A DNA stretch of 64,000 nucleotides from Variovorax sp. V93 (GTDB lineage Bacteria > Pseudomonadota > Gammaproteobacteria > Burkholderiales > Burkholderiaceae_C): NCBI RefSeq assembly GCF_041154485.1, contig NZ_AP028669.1, forward strand, positions 5,249,001-5,313,000, given 5' to 3'. Each line of letters begins with the position of its first letter. The first letter of the stretch is position 1. Made by a program: the position numbers and the translations under genes. Below the pieces are notes generated by a model, which worked only from the letters and a program-made list of their open reading frames with translations, had not been told where the DNA came from and ran no database searches. Below, one piece after another: positions 1 through 8,090 of the stretch.

Positions 1-2486
1 GCGGCGGTGCCCACGCGCGTGGTGCGGATCGCCTCCTGCGACTGGCCGATCAACGCATGGCTCCAGGTGGCGCCGCCCTTTTGGGCGAGGCCGGCCGCGT
101 CCTGCGTGACGATGCCCTTGCCCTCGATGTGCGCCGCCATGCCCAGCAGCTGGCCGATGGTGATGACGCCCGTGCCGCCGACGCCGGCCACCACGATGCC
201 CCACACCTGGTCCTGCGCCAGCACCGGCACGGCCGGCTCGGGCAGCGGGCCGAGTGCGAGCGGCGAATCGGCCTTGTCCCGGGCCTTCTTCTTGAGCTGC
301 CCACCCTCGACCGTGACGAAGCTGGGGCAGAAGCCCTTGAGGCAGCTCATGTCCTTGTTGCAGCTGCTCTGGTTGATGGTGCGCTTGCGGCCGAACTCGG
401 TTTCCAGCGGCTCGACCGACAGGCAGTTGCTCTGCACGCTGCAGTCGCCGCAGCCTTCGCAGACCAGCTCGTTGATGACCACGCGCTTGGCCGGATCGAC
501 GGCCGTGCCCCGCTTGCGGCGGCGGCGCTTCTCGGTGGCGCAGGTCTGGTCGTAGATGATGGCGGTGGTGCCGGCGATCTGGCGGAATTCGCGCTGGACC
601 TCGTCGAGCAGGTCGCGATGCTTGACCGCCACATGGTCGCCCGGGATGTTCACGCCCTCGTACTTCTCGGGCTCGTCGGTCACGATGACGACCTTCTTGG
701 CGCCCTCGGCATGCAGGCTCTCGGCGATCTGCAGCACCGAGTGGCCCTCGGGCCGCTCGCCGACCTGCTGGCCGCCGGTCATGGCCACGGCATCGTTGTA
801 GAGGATCTTGTAGGTGATGTTCACGCCGGCCGCGATGCTCTGGCGGATCGCGAGCAGGCCGCTGTGGAAGTAGGTGCCGTCGCCCAGGTTCGCAAAGATG
901 TGCTGGTCGGTGGTGAAAGGCTGCTGGCCGACCCACGGCACGCCCTCGCCGCCCATCTGCGTGAAGCCGATGGTGGAGCGGTCCATCCAGGTGGCCATGA
1001 AGTGGCAGCCGATGCCGCCCATCGCGCGCGAGCCCTCGGGCACCACGGTGCTGGTGTTGTGCGGGCAGCCCGAGCAGAACCAGGGCTGGCGGTCGGCGCC
1101 CTGCACGCCGCCCACCTTGAGCACTTCCATCGAGCGCTCCTTGGCTTCGAGGATGGCCATCTGGGCGTCGATGCGCGCGCGCATGTCTGCGCCGGCCTGC
1201 TCCAGGATGCCGAGCTTGCGCAGGCGCTGCGCAATCGCCTTGGCGATCAGCGCCGGGTTCAGGTCGGCGTTGGCGCGCAGCAGCGTGTTGGCGGTGGGGT
1301 TGGGCATGGCCCATTCGCCGCCGGAGAAATCGCCGTCGAGCTCGTTGAACTTGCCGAGCACGGTGGGGCGCACGTCGGCGCGCCAGTTGTAGAGCTCTTC
1401 CTTCAGCTGGTATTCGATGACCTGGCGCTTTTCTTCGACCACCAGGATCTCCTGCAGGCCGGTGGCGAAGTCGCGCGTGAGCTGCGCCTCCAGCGGCCAC
1501 ACCACGCCCACCTTGTGCAGCCGGATGCCCAGCTGGCGGCAGGTGGCGTCGTCCAGGCCCAGGTCGATCAGGGCCTGGCGGGTGTCGTTGTAGGCCTTGC
1601 CGCTGGCCATGATGCCGAAGCGGTCGTTCGGGCCTTCGATCACGTTGTGGTTCAGCCGGTTGGCGCGGATGTAGGCGAGCGCGGCATACCACTTGTAGTG
1701 CATGAGGCGCGCTTCCTGCTCGAGCGCGTGGTCGGGCCAGCGGATGTGCAGGCCGCCGGGCGGCATCTGGAAATCGGTGGGAATGACGATCTCGACGCGG
1801 TCCGGGTCGATCATGGCCGTGGCGCTCGACTCGACGATTTCCTGGATCGTCTTCATGCCCGACCAGATGCCCGAGAAGCGGCTCATCGCAAAGGCGTGGA
1901 TGCCGAGGTCCAGGATTTCCTGCACGTTGGCCGGAAAGAACACCGGCGTGCCGCAGGCCTTGAAGATGTGGTCGCTCTGGTGCGCGGCCGTGCTGCTCTT
2001 GGAAATATGGTCGTCGCCCGCCACCGCGATCACGCCGCCCCACTCGGTGGTGCCCGCCATGTTGGCGTGCTTGAAGACGTCGGAGCAGCGGTCCACGCCC
2101 GGGCCCTTGCCATACCAGATGCCGAAGACGCCGTCGAACCTGTTGGTGCCCGCGGGCGAGAAGCCCAGCTGCTGGGTGCCCCAGAGCGCGGTGGCGGCGA
2201 GTTCTTCGTTCACGCCGGGCTGGAACACGATGTTCTGTTCCTTCAGGAACTTGCTGGCCTTCCACAGCGCCTGGTCGTAGCCGCCGAGCGGGGAACCGCG
2301 GTAGCCGCTGATGAAGCCCGCGGTGTTCTTGCCGGCCTGCTTGTCGCGCAGGCGCTGCAGCATCGGCAGCTTGACCAGCGCCTGGACGCCGCTCATGAAG
2401 GCCCGGCCGTAGTCGAGGCTGTATTTATCGTCGAGCGTGACCGTTTCGAGGGCCTTGCGAATGTGCTCCGGCAGCGGTGCGTTCAT
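1..2486 (-). CDS. Indolepyruvate ferredoxin oxidoreductase, fused large/small subunit type (3' end beyond the window)
   Basis: Partial gene; about 828 codons are present and the C-terminus runs off the left edge. The ATG at 2486 begins MNAPLPEHIRKALETV. The family oxidatively decarboxylates aryl-pyruvates (from aromatic amino acid transamination) to aryl-acetyl-CoA, using thiamine diphosphate and Fe-S clusters. Visible parts in order: an N-terminal pyruvate-oxidoreductase-like region, a ThDP-binding motif starting GDGTYFHSG near residue 530, a cysteine cluster (CEGCGDC near residue 675, then further Cys to about 715), and the start of the IorB-like domain with VAGVGGTGV near residue 763. Fused proteins of this family are usually near 1,150-1,200 residues, so roughly 350 are missing. 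A divergently transcribed Lrp/AsnC regulator starts 181 bases away and probably controls it (inference). Family assignment is firm; the exact 2-oxoacid preferred is not. Confidence 0.93.
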   Translation of the reverse strand, partial: MNAPLPEHIRKALETVTLDDKYSLDYGRAFMSGVQALVKLPMLQRLRDKQAGKNTAGFISGYRGSPLGGYDQALWKASKFLKEQNIVFQPGVNEELAATALWGTQQLGFSPAGTNRFDGVFGIWYGKGPGVDRCSDVFKHANMAGTTEWGGVIAVAGDDHISKSSTAAHQSDHIFKACGTPVFFPANVQEILDLGIHAFAMSRFSGIWSGMKTIQEIVESSATAMIDPDRVEIVIPTDFQMPPGGLHIRWPDHALEQEARLMHYKWYAALAYIRANRLNHNVIEGPNDRFGIMASGKAYNDTRQALIDLGLDDATCRQLGIRLHKVGVVWPLEAQLTRDFATGLQEILVVEEKRQVIEYQLKEELYNWRADVRPTVLGKFNELDGDFSGGEWAMPNPTANTLLRANADLNPALIAKAIAQRLRKLGILEQAGADMRARIDAQMAILEAKERSMEVLKVGGVQGADRQPWFCSGCPHNTSTVVPEGSRAMGGIGCHFMATWMDRSTIGFTQMGGEGVPWVGQQPFTTDQHIFANLGDGTYFHSGLLAIRQSIAAGVNITYKILYNDAVAMTGGQQVGERPEGHSVLQIAESLHAEGAKKVVIVTDEPEKYEGVNIPGDHVAVKHRDLLDEVQREFRQIAGTTAIIYDQTCATEKRRRRKRGTAVDPAKRVVINELVCEGCGDCSVQSNCLSVEPLETEFGRKRTINQSSCNKDMSCLKGFCPSFVTVEGGQLKKKARDKADSPLALGPLPEPAVPVLAQDQVWGIVVAGVGGTGVITIGQLLGMAAHIEGKGIVTQDAAGLAQKGGATWSHALIGQSQEAIRTTRVGTA

Positions 2487-2666
2487 TGATGTCTGTCTCC
2501 GTGTGGCAGGGCCTTTTGGGCCTGGCTGATGGGGTGTGGGTCTGTGCCCGGGTCGGGCGCGAGCCCATGATCACGCAAAGTGTATGCCGGGGTGCGCGAC
2601 AGGTGTTTGCGTTCTGTGCCTCAAAAAAGCAGCTTCCAGGAAGAATCTTGCTTAATATTGCCATCC
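2487..2666. promoter_or_regulatory. Divergent intergenic region between the oxidoreductase and its Lrp regulator
   Basis: This 180-base spacer must carry promoters for both divergent genes. Its A+T content rises toward the regulator start (the stretch CTTGCTTAATATTGCC lies just upstream of the ATG at 2667). A perfect dyad CTTCC-A-GGAAG sits at 2633-2643, a plausible position for an autoregulatory Lrp site, though no Lrp consensus can be claimed from it. I see no open reading frame with a convincing ribosome site here. Confidence 0.4.
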
Positions 2667-3143
2667 ATGGAAAGCATTGACAAGTTCGACCTCGCAATCC
2701 TGCAAGAACTGCAGGCCGATGGACGCCTCACCAACGCCGAGCTTGCGCAGCGCGTGGGGCTCTCGGCCGCGCCCTGCTGGCGCCGCGTGCGCGCGCTGGA
2801 GGAAGCCGGCTTCATCAAGGGCTACCACGCCGAGATCGATCGCCACAAGATCGGGCTGGGCGTGCTCGCTTTCGTGCGCGTGGACACCGAGCGCGTCACC
2901 AACGATGCAACGCTGAAACTGGAGGACGCGATCCGCAAGCTGCCCGAGGTGGTGGCCTGCCACTACATCAGCGGCACCGGCACCTTCGAGCTGCAGGTGG
3001 TGGCGCAGGACCTGGACAGCTTCTCGGCCTTCGCGCGCCAGCACCTCATGAACCTGCCGAACGTGAAAGACCTGCACACCAGCTTCTCGCTGGGCGAGGT
3101 GAAGGCCAGCAGCGCCTGGCCGCTCGGGCACCTGGCGCACTAG
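2667..3143 (+). CDS. Lrp/AsnC family transcriptional regulator
   Basis: The 158-residue protein has the standard two-part layout: an N-terminal winged HTH (about residues 5-62, DLAILQELQADGRL then the helix around LTNAELAQRVGLS) and a C-terminal RAM/AsnC effector-binding domain (about 70-148). The start was placed at ATG 2667 because MESIDKFDLAI matches the usual Lrp beginning; an upstream in-frame ATG would add about 29 residues with no resemblance to the family. No strong ribosome-binding sequence precedes it. The position, divergent from the indolepyruvate oxidoreductase, suggests it responds to an amino or oxo acid and controls that gene. Many Lrp proteins act on their divergent neighbour, but here this is inference. 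Confidence 0.93.
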   Translation: MESIDKFDLAILQELQADGRLTNAELAQRVGLSAAPCWRRVRALEEAGFIKGYHAEIDRHKIGLGVLAFVRVDTERVTNDATLKLEDAIRKLPEVVACHYISGTGTFELQVVAQDLDSFSAFARQHLMNLPNVKDLHTSFSLGEVKASSAWPLGHLAH

Positions 3144-3217
3144 CGGCAACCTAGAATTCCCGCCCACCCATACACACACGCCGCCAGCCGGCGGATCAAG
3201 ACGAAGAGGACCCCGCA

Positions 3218-3976
3218 ATGAACCCCATCCGCCGCGCCCTGGCGCTCGGCCTTGCCGCCGCCACGCTCGCCTTCGGCGCCCAGGCCCAGAACCGCGAACT
3301 CACCGTGGCCTCCAGCGCCACCTACGCGCCCTTCGCCTTCGAGAACAAGGACAAGCAGATCGTCGGCTTCGACATCGACATCATCAACGCCATCGCCAGG
3401 CAGCAGGGACTGAAGATCAAGGTGGTCAACACGCCGTTCACCGGCATCTTCGGCGCGCTCAACAACGGCGACGTCGACCTCGTGATCTCGGGTGTCACCA
3501 TCAACGAGAAGCGCAAGCAGAGCTACGACTTCACGCCGCCCTACTTCGCGGCGCGCCAGCTGATCGCGCTGCCCAAGAACAGCACGGTCGCCTCGCTGAA
3601 GGACCTCGCGGGCAAGAAGATTGCCGTGGTGAGCGCCTCCACGGCCGACGACATCGCCTCGCGCGAGTTCGGCAAGACCAGCCCCAACATCCGCCGATTC
3701 GAGAGCACGCCGCTCATCATTTCCGAGCTGGCCGGCGGCGGCGTCGATGCCGCCATGGGCGACAACGGCGTGATCGCCTACCGCGTTGCGCAAAACCCCG
3801 ACCTGAAGACCATCGACGACAAGTCCTTCCCCGAGGAAGGCTTCGGCATCGTCGTGAAGAAGGGCGACAAGGCGCTGCTCGACAAGCTCACGGCCGGCCT
3901 GGCCGCGATCCGCGCCGACGGCAGCTACGCCACCATCTACAAGAAGTGGTTCAACAAGGACCCGAACGCGCGATGA
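3218..3976 (+). CDS. Periplasmic amino-acid-binding protein of a polar amino acid ABC transporter
   Basis: The 252-residue protein has a clear signal peptide (n-region MNPIRR, alanine/leucine-rich core, cleavage after AQA near residue 23), followed by the SBP_bac_3 fold. Typical family segments are seen: LTVASSATYAPFAF at the mature N-terminus, the GFDIDIINAIA segment, and DLVISGVTIN. It resembles the ArtJ/HisJ/GlnH class, so the likely ligand is an amino acid; basic versus neutral preference cannot be read from sequence. It lies 74 bases after the Lrp gene and 32 bases before a matching permease gene, so the two are probably co-transcribed. No ATPase gene follows. Confidence 0.92.
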   Translation: MNPIRRALALGLAAATLAFGAQAQNRELTVASSATYAPFAFENKDKQIVGFDIDIINAIARQQGLKIKVVNTPFTGIFGALNNGDVDLVISGVTINEKRKQSYDFTPPYFAARQLIALPKNSTVASLKDLAGKKIAVVSASTADDIASREFGKTSPNIRRFESTPLIISELAGGGVDAAMGDNGVIAYRVAQNPDLKTIDDKSFPEEGFGIVVKKGDKALLDKLTAGLAAIRADGSYATIYKKWFNKDPNAR

Positions 3977-4008
3977 GCGCGGCCGGTCCGAGCGCGAGGG
4001 CGCAATAG

Positions 4009-4779
4009 ATGGAACAGCCGATCCTCCTGTTCGGATGGTTCCGCTGGGACATCCTGGTCGAATACAAGGACCTGTTCTGGCACGGCGCCTGGATGACGCT
4101 GCGCATGACGGTGGTGTGCGTGCTGCTGGGTTCGAGCTGGGGCCTGTGCCTGGCGCTCGCGCGGCTCGCCCGGCCGCGCCATGCGCCCTGGAGCTGGGTG
4201 GCGCGCTTCTTCCTGCGCTGGCCGGCCACGGTGTACGTGAGCTTCTTCCGCGGCACGCCGCTGTTCGTGCAGATCCTCTTGATCCACTTCGCGGTGATGC
4301 CGGTGTTCATCCATCCGGCGACCGGCCTGCTGATCAGCGGCGACCTGGCACGCGAGCTCAAGCAGGAGCATGGCGCGCTGATCTCGGGCGTGGTGGCGCT
4401 CACGCTCAATTCGGCGGCCTACATCTCGGAGGTGTTCCGCGCCGGCATCCAGTCGATCTCGCGCGGGCAGTTCGACGCCGGCCGCTCGATCGGCTTCACG
4501 CCCCTGCAGGTGATGCGCTACGTGGTGCTGCCGCAGGCCTTCAGGCGCATGCTGCCGCCGCTGGGCAACAACGCGATCGCGCTGCTGAAGGACACCTCGC
4601 TGGTCTCGGCCATCGGGCTGGCCGAGCTGGCCTACGCCGCGCGCACGGTGGCCGGCGCCTATGCGCGCTACTGGGAGCCGTACCTCGCGATCTCGGTGGT
4701 CTACTGGGTGATGACGCTGGTGCTCACGACGATGCTGCGGCGGCTCGAACACCGGCTGGCGCGCAGCGACAGGGGATAG
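4009..4779 (+). CDS. Amino acid ABC transporter permease (HisM/GltK type)
   Basis: The 256-residue inner-membrane protein has several hydrophobic helices and the cytoplasmic EAA-type coupling loop (around YISEVFRAGIQSISRGQFDA, then GRSIGF) that contacts the ATPase in this family. The segment between helices (SFFRGTPLFVQILL) is characteristic of polar amino acid permeases. It follows its binding protein by 32 bases. A single permease implies a homodimeric translocator, or a partner encoded elsewhere. The ATP-binding subunit is absent from the neighbourhood: the next gene is an unrelated MFS exporter 15 bases downstream. A shared ATPase elsewhere in the genome is the simplest explanation. Confidence 0.92.
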   Translation: MEQPILLFGWFRWDILVEYKDLFWHGAWMTLRMTVVCVLLGSSWGLCLALARLARPRHAPWSWVARFFLRWPATVYVSFFRGTPLFVQILLIHFAVMPVFIHPATGLLISGDLARELKQEHGALISGVVALTLNSAAYISEVFRAGIQSISRGQFDAGRSIGFTPLQVMRYVVLPQAFRRMLPPLGNNAIALLKDTSLVSAIGLAELAYAARTVAGAYARYWEPYLAISVVYWVMTLVLTTMLRRLEHRLARSDRG

Positions 4780-4794
4780 GCACAATCGGGCGAC

Positions 4795-6423
4795 ATGCCA
4801 CCGATTTCCCCCGAAGAGACACCCATTCCCCCGGCCCGGCCGCAGCCGCCGAAGTTCGCGGCGCTCGAGCCGCTCAAGCTGCCCGTGTTCCGCATGCTGT
4901 GGAGCACCTGGCTCATCGCCAACATCTGCATGTGGATGAACGACGTGGCGGCGGCGTGGATGATGACCTCGCTGACCACCTCGCCGATCTGGGTGGCGCT
5001 GGTGCAGTCGGCCTCGACCCTGCCGGTGTTCCTGCTGGGCCTGCCCAGCGGGGCGCTGGCCGACATCCTGGACCGCCGGCGCTGGCTGGTGGCCACGCAG
5101 TTCTGGCTGGCGGGCACGGCCATCGTGCTGTGCGCGGCCATTGCGATGGACCTGATGACCGCGCCGCTCTTGCTGGCGCTCACCTTTGCCAACGGCATCG
5201 GCCTGGCGCTGCGCTGGCCGGTGTTCTCGGCCATCGTGCCCGAGCTGGTGCCGCGGCCGCAATTGCCGGCGGCGCTGGGCCTGAACGGCATCGCGATGAA
5301 CGCCTCGCGCATCATCGGCCCGCTCACGGCCGGCATGCTGATTGCCAGCGCGGGCAGCGTCTGGGTGTTCGCACTCAACGCGGTGCTGTCGGTGGCCTCG
5401 GGCTTCGTGGTGCTGCGCTGGCGGCGCGAGCACACGCCCAATCCGCTGGGCCGCGAAAAACTCATCAGCGCGATGCGCGTGGGCGTGCAGTTCGTCTGGC
5501 AGTCGCAGCGCATGCGGGCCGTGCTCTCGCGCATCACGATCTTCTTCTTCCATTCCACCGCCCTGCTCGCGCTGCTGCCGCTGCTGGCGCGCAACCTCAA
5601 GGGCGGCGGCGCCGCCACCTTCACGCTGCTGCTGGCCGCCATGGGCGCGGGCGCGATCATCGCGGTGCTGTTCCTGCCGCGGCTGCGCCAGGCGCTCGGG
5701 CGCGACCAGCTGGTGCTGCGCGGCACGGTGCTGCAGTCGCTCGCCACCGCGGTGATGGCCTTCGCGCCCAACGCCTGGGTGGCGGTGCCCGCGATGTTCT
5801 TCGGCGGCATGGCCTGGATCACGGTGGCCAACTCGCTCTCGGTGTCGGCCCAGCTCGCGCTGCCCGACTGGGTGCGCGCGCGCGGCATGTCGACCTACCA
5901 GATGGCGATCATGGGCGCGAGCGCGATCGGCGCGGCGCTCTGGGGCCAGGTGGCCACCGTCACCGACCTGCGCTCCAGCCTCGAGATCGCCGCCGCGAGC
6001 GGCACCCTGCTGATGCTGGCGGCGCTGCGCTGGGTCACCGACGTCTCGGGCGAGGAAGCCGACATGAGCCCGGCGCGTGCCGGCTGGGCCGCGGGCCCGC
6101 CGGCGGAAACGCCGGAGGAAAACGGCCGCGTGGTCATCACCATCGAATACATGATCGACCCCGCGCGCGCGGCCGCCTTCCACCTGGTGATGCACCAGAC
6201 CCGGCGCGCGCGCCTGGGCCAGGGCGCCATCGGCTGGGAACTGCTGCACGACATCGCGGAGCCGGGCCGCTACCTGGAAGAGATCGTGGACGAAAGCTGG
6301 ACCGACCACCTGCGCCGCTTCAACCGCGCCACGGCCGCCGACATGGCGCTGCGCGAGCGGCGGCTGGCCTTCCACATCGGCGAGTCGCCGCCGGTGGTGA
6401 CGCGCTACGTGGTGAAGCGCTGA
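4795..6423 (+). CDS. MFS exporter of the EntS/MFS_3 type with a C-terminal soluble domain
   Basis: The 542-residue protein has about 12 membrane helices over residues 25-420. The N-terminus (LKLPVFRMLWSTWLIANICM) and the loop GALADILDRRRWL are those of the MFS_3 (enterobactin exporter-like) branch. Residues 430-542 form a soluble tail (VVITIEYMIDPARAAAFH through the region ending RYVVKR) that looks like the ferredoxin-fold monooxygenase-like tail found in many MFS_3 proteins. The substrate is unknown; siderophore or drug export would be guesses. It starts 15 bases after the permease gene and ends convergently against the oxidase operon, with 16 bases between stop codons. Confidence 0.88.
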   Translation: MPPISPEETPIPPARPQPPKFAALEPLKLPVFRMLWSTWLIANICMWMNDVAAAWMMTSLTTSPIWVALVQSASTLPVFLLGLPSGALADILDRRRWLVATQFWLAGTAIVLCAAIAMDLMTAPLLLALTFANGIGLALRWPVFSAIVPELVPRPQLPAALGLNGIAMNASRIIGPLTAGMLIASAGSVWVFALNAVLSVASGFVVLRWRREHTPNPLGREKLISAMRVGVQFVWQSQRMRAVLSRITIFFFHSTALLALLPLLARNLKGGGAATFTLLLAAMGAGAIIAVLFLPRLRQALGRDQLVLRGTVLQSLATAVMAFAPNAWVAVPAMFFGGMAWITVANSLSVSAQLALPDWVRARGMSTYQMAIMGASAIGAALWGQVATVTDLRSSLEIAAASGTLLMLAALRWVTDVSGEEADMSPARAGWAAGPPAETPEENGRVVITIEYMIDPARAAAFHLVMHQTRRARLGQGAIGWELLHDIAEPGRYLEEIVDESWTDHLRRFNRATAADMALRERRLAFHIGESPPVVTRYVVKR

Positions 6424-6439
6424 GCGGCCCGCAGCGGCT

Positions 6440-6754
6440 TCAGTGGAAGAACTGCAGCCGCGTGAGGAAGGTATGGCCGCCCTCTGCCGCCATCAGCCCG
6501 ACCAGCACCAGCAGGCACAGGGGCGGCACCAGGATGGCATAGACCAGCGACAGCCGCTCCCAGGCCATGTGCATGAAGACCGCGACGATCAGCCCCGCCT
6601 TCAGCAGCATGAAAGTGATGATCAGGGCCCAGCGCAGGTACCCCTGGAAATGGAAGTAGTCGACCAGGTAGGACATCGTGCTGAGCACGAACAGCAGCCC
6701 CCAGATCTTGAGATAGAGGCTGATCGGATGTTGCTGGCCTGCGACGGGGTCCAT
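6440..6754 (-). CDS. Cytochrome c oxidase subunit IV (prokaryotic type)
   Basis: This 104-residue protein has three predicted membrane helices (about residues 14-32, 42-64 and 72-90) and the subunit IV pattern of a polar loop between helices 1 and 2 (VDYFHFQGYLRW). It is the last gene of the caa3 oxidase operon, starting 8 bases after the stop of the subunit III gene at 6763. The start ATG (6754) gives MDPVAGQQHPISLYLK. Subunit IV stabilises the catalytic core and carries no redox centre. Confidence 0.88.
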   Translation of the reverse strand: MDPVAGQQHPISLYLKIWGLLFVLSTMSYLVDYFHFQGYLRWALIITFMLLKAGLIVAVFMHMAWERLSLVYAILVPPLCLLVLVGLMAAEGGHTFLTRLQFFH

Positions 6755-6762
6755 GATGGTCC

Positions 6763-7464
6763 TCACCAGAGATAGAACAGCGCAAAGATGAACACCCACA
6801 CCAGGTCCACGAAGTGCCAGTACAGCCCGGCGATCTCGACGATCTGGTAGTTGCCGGCCTTGTCGTAGTCGCCGCGCAAGAGCTTGAAGGCCACGGTGAA
6901 CAGGAAGACCACGCCGGCCGACACGTGCAGCCCGTGGAAGCCCGTGATCATGAAGAAGGCCGAGCCGAATTGCGCGGCCCCCATCGGATTGCCCCAGGGC
7001 CGCACGCCCTCCTCGAGGATCAGCTTGGACCACTCGAAGGCCTGCATGCCGACGAAGATTTCGCCGCAGGTCGCGGTCACGAGCATCAGCGTGGCGGCGT
7101 TCACGCGGTCGCGGCGGTAGGCGAAATTGACCGCCATCGCCATCGTGCCGCTGCTGCTGATGAGCACGAAGGTCATGATCGCGATCAGCAGCAGCGGGAT
7201 GTCGGCGCCCCCCACATGGAGCGCGAACACCTCGCTCGGGCTGGGCCACGGCACGGTGGTCGAGGCGCGCACCGTCATGTAGCCGGTCAGGAAGCAGCTG
7301 AAGACGAAGGTGTCGCTGAGCAGGAAGATCCACATCATCGCCTTGCCCCACGACACGTGGAAGGCCTGGCGGTCGGAGGACCAGTCGGCTATCAGCCCGC
7401 GCCAGCCGCTGGCGGCGAGGGTCGGACTCAAGGGCCTTGCGGCGATCGTTGCGGTGTTGTTCAT
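6763..7464 (-). CDS. Haem-copper oxidase subunit III (second copy)
   Basis: A 233-residue integral membrane protein of the cytochrome c/quinol oxidase subunit III family. Recognisable segments are the first helix MMWIFLLSDTFVFSCFL, the GEIFVGMQAFEW region, GFHGLHV, and the terminal GLYWHFVDLVWVFIF helix. The start at 7464 is supported by a strong GAGGAGGCG ribosome site just upstream. It follows a first, shorter subunit III gene by 11 bases; two adjacent subunit III genes are a known layout in caa3-like clusters of proteobacteria. It is probably part of the assembled complex; why two are needed is not evident from sequence. Confidence 0.93.
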   Translation of the reverse strand: MNNTATIAARPLSPTLAASGWRGLIADWSSDRQAFHVSWGKAMMWIFLLSDTFVFSCFLTGYMTVRASTTVPWPSPSEVFALHVGGADIPLLLIAIMTFVLISSSGTMAMAVNFAYRRDRVNAATLMLVTATCGEIFVGMQAFEWSKLILEEGVRPWGNPMGAAQFGSAFFMITGFHGLHVSAGVVFLFTVAFKLLRGDYDKAGNYQIVEIAGLYWHFVDLVWVFIFALFYLW

Positions 7465-7475
7465 GGGACGCCTCC

Positions 7476-8090
7476 TCAGGATGTGCCGCAGATGAAGCGC
7501 GCCACCTCCGGCGTCACCCAGCCCAGCAGCGCGAACAGCACCAGCCACACCGCCAGCATGAAGTGCCAGTAGCGCGCGCACAGCGCAATGCGCCATGCGG
7601 CCCGGGCCGGATCGGGCCATGCGGCGTTCGCCGTCCAGGCCCACCCGACCAGCCCGCCCGCCAGGTGGAGCCCGTGCATGGCGGTCAACAGGTAGAAGAA
7701 GCTGCCCGCCGGATTTCCGGCCGGCATCACCTGCGCGCTCAGCAGCGCCTGCCAGGCCCACAGCTGCGCGCCCAGGAAGGCCACTGCGAAGAGGCCGCCG
7801 GCGAGCAGCAGGCGGCGGGCCCGCATCGGGGCGCGACGGCGCGCTGCGCCGCCGGCCCATTGCAGCGCCGCGCTGCCCGCCACCAGCAGCGCCGAACTGA
7901 GCCAGAGCTGCCACGGCAGCGCGATCGTCATCGAATCGTCGCCGCCCATGCGCATCACGTAGGCCACGATGAAGAGCGAGAACAACGCGGTGGCCACGCC
8001 CATGAAGACCCACAGGCCGATGCTGGCCGCGCTCGCGTGCGCGTCGCGAGGCAGGCCGCCGCGGAGGCTCCAAGCGGTGCCCGCGCTCAT
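7476..8090 (-). CDS. Haem-copper oxidase subunit III-like protein (first copy)
   Basis: A 204-residue protein with about five membrane helices. It keeps the subunit III hallmarks TAMHGLHLAGGLVG and ARYWHFMLAVWLVLF but is more divergent and shorter than the second copy downstream. Its ATG (8090) overlaps the stop of the subunit I gene (ATGA, 8087-8090), so translation is probably coupled to ctaD. It acts in the cytoplasmic membrane as a non-redox subunit next to subunit I. Confidence 0.88.
   Translation of the reverse strand: MSAGTAWSLRGGLPRDAHASAASIGLWVFMGVATALFSLFIVAYVMRMGGDDSMTIALPWQLWLSSALLVAGSAALQWAGGAARRRAPMRARRLLLAGGLFAVAFLGAQLWAWQALLSAQVMPAGNPAGSFFYLLTAMHGLHLAGGLVGWAWTANAAWPDPARAAWRIALCARYWHFMLAVWLVLFALLGWVTPEVARFICGTS

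Noticed and set aside
57..2489. 810-codon open frame on the plus strand opposite the oxidoreductase
   Set aside because: Shadow of the minus-strand gene: composition is Ala/Val/His/Asp-rich with no domain, and there is no ribosome site.
3937..6375. Very long minus-strand open frame across permease and MFS genes
   Set aside because: Product is an Arg/His/Gln-rich shadow typical of high-GC antisense frames; both plus-strand genes have clear motifs.
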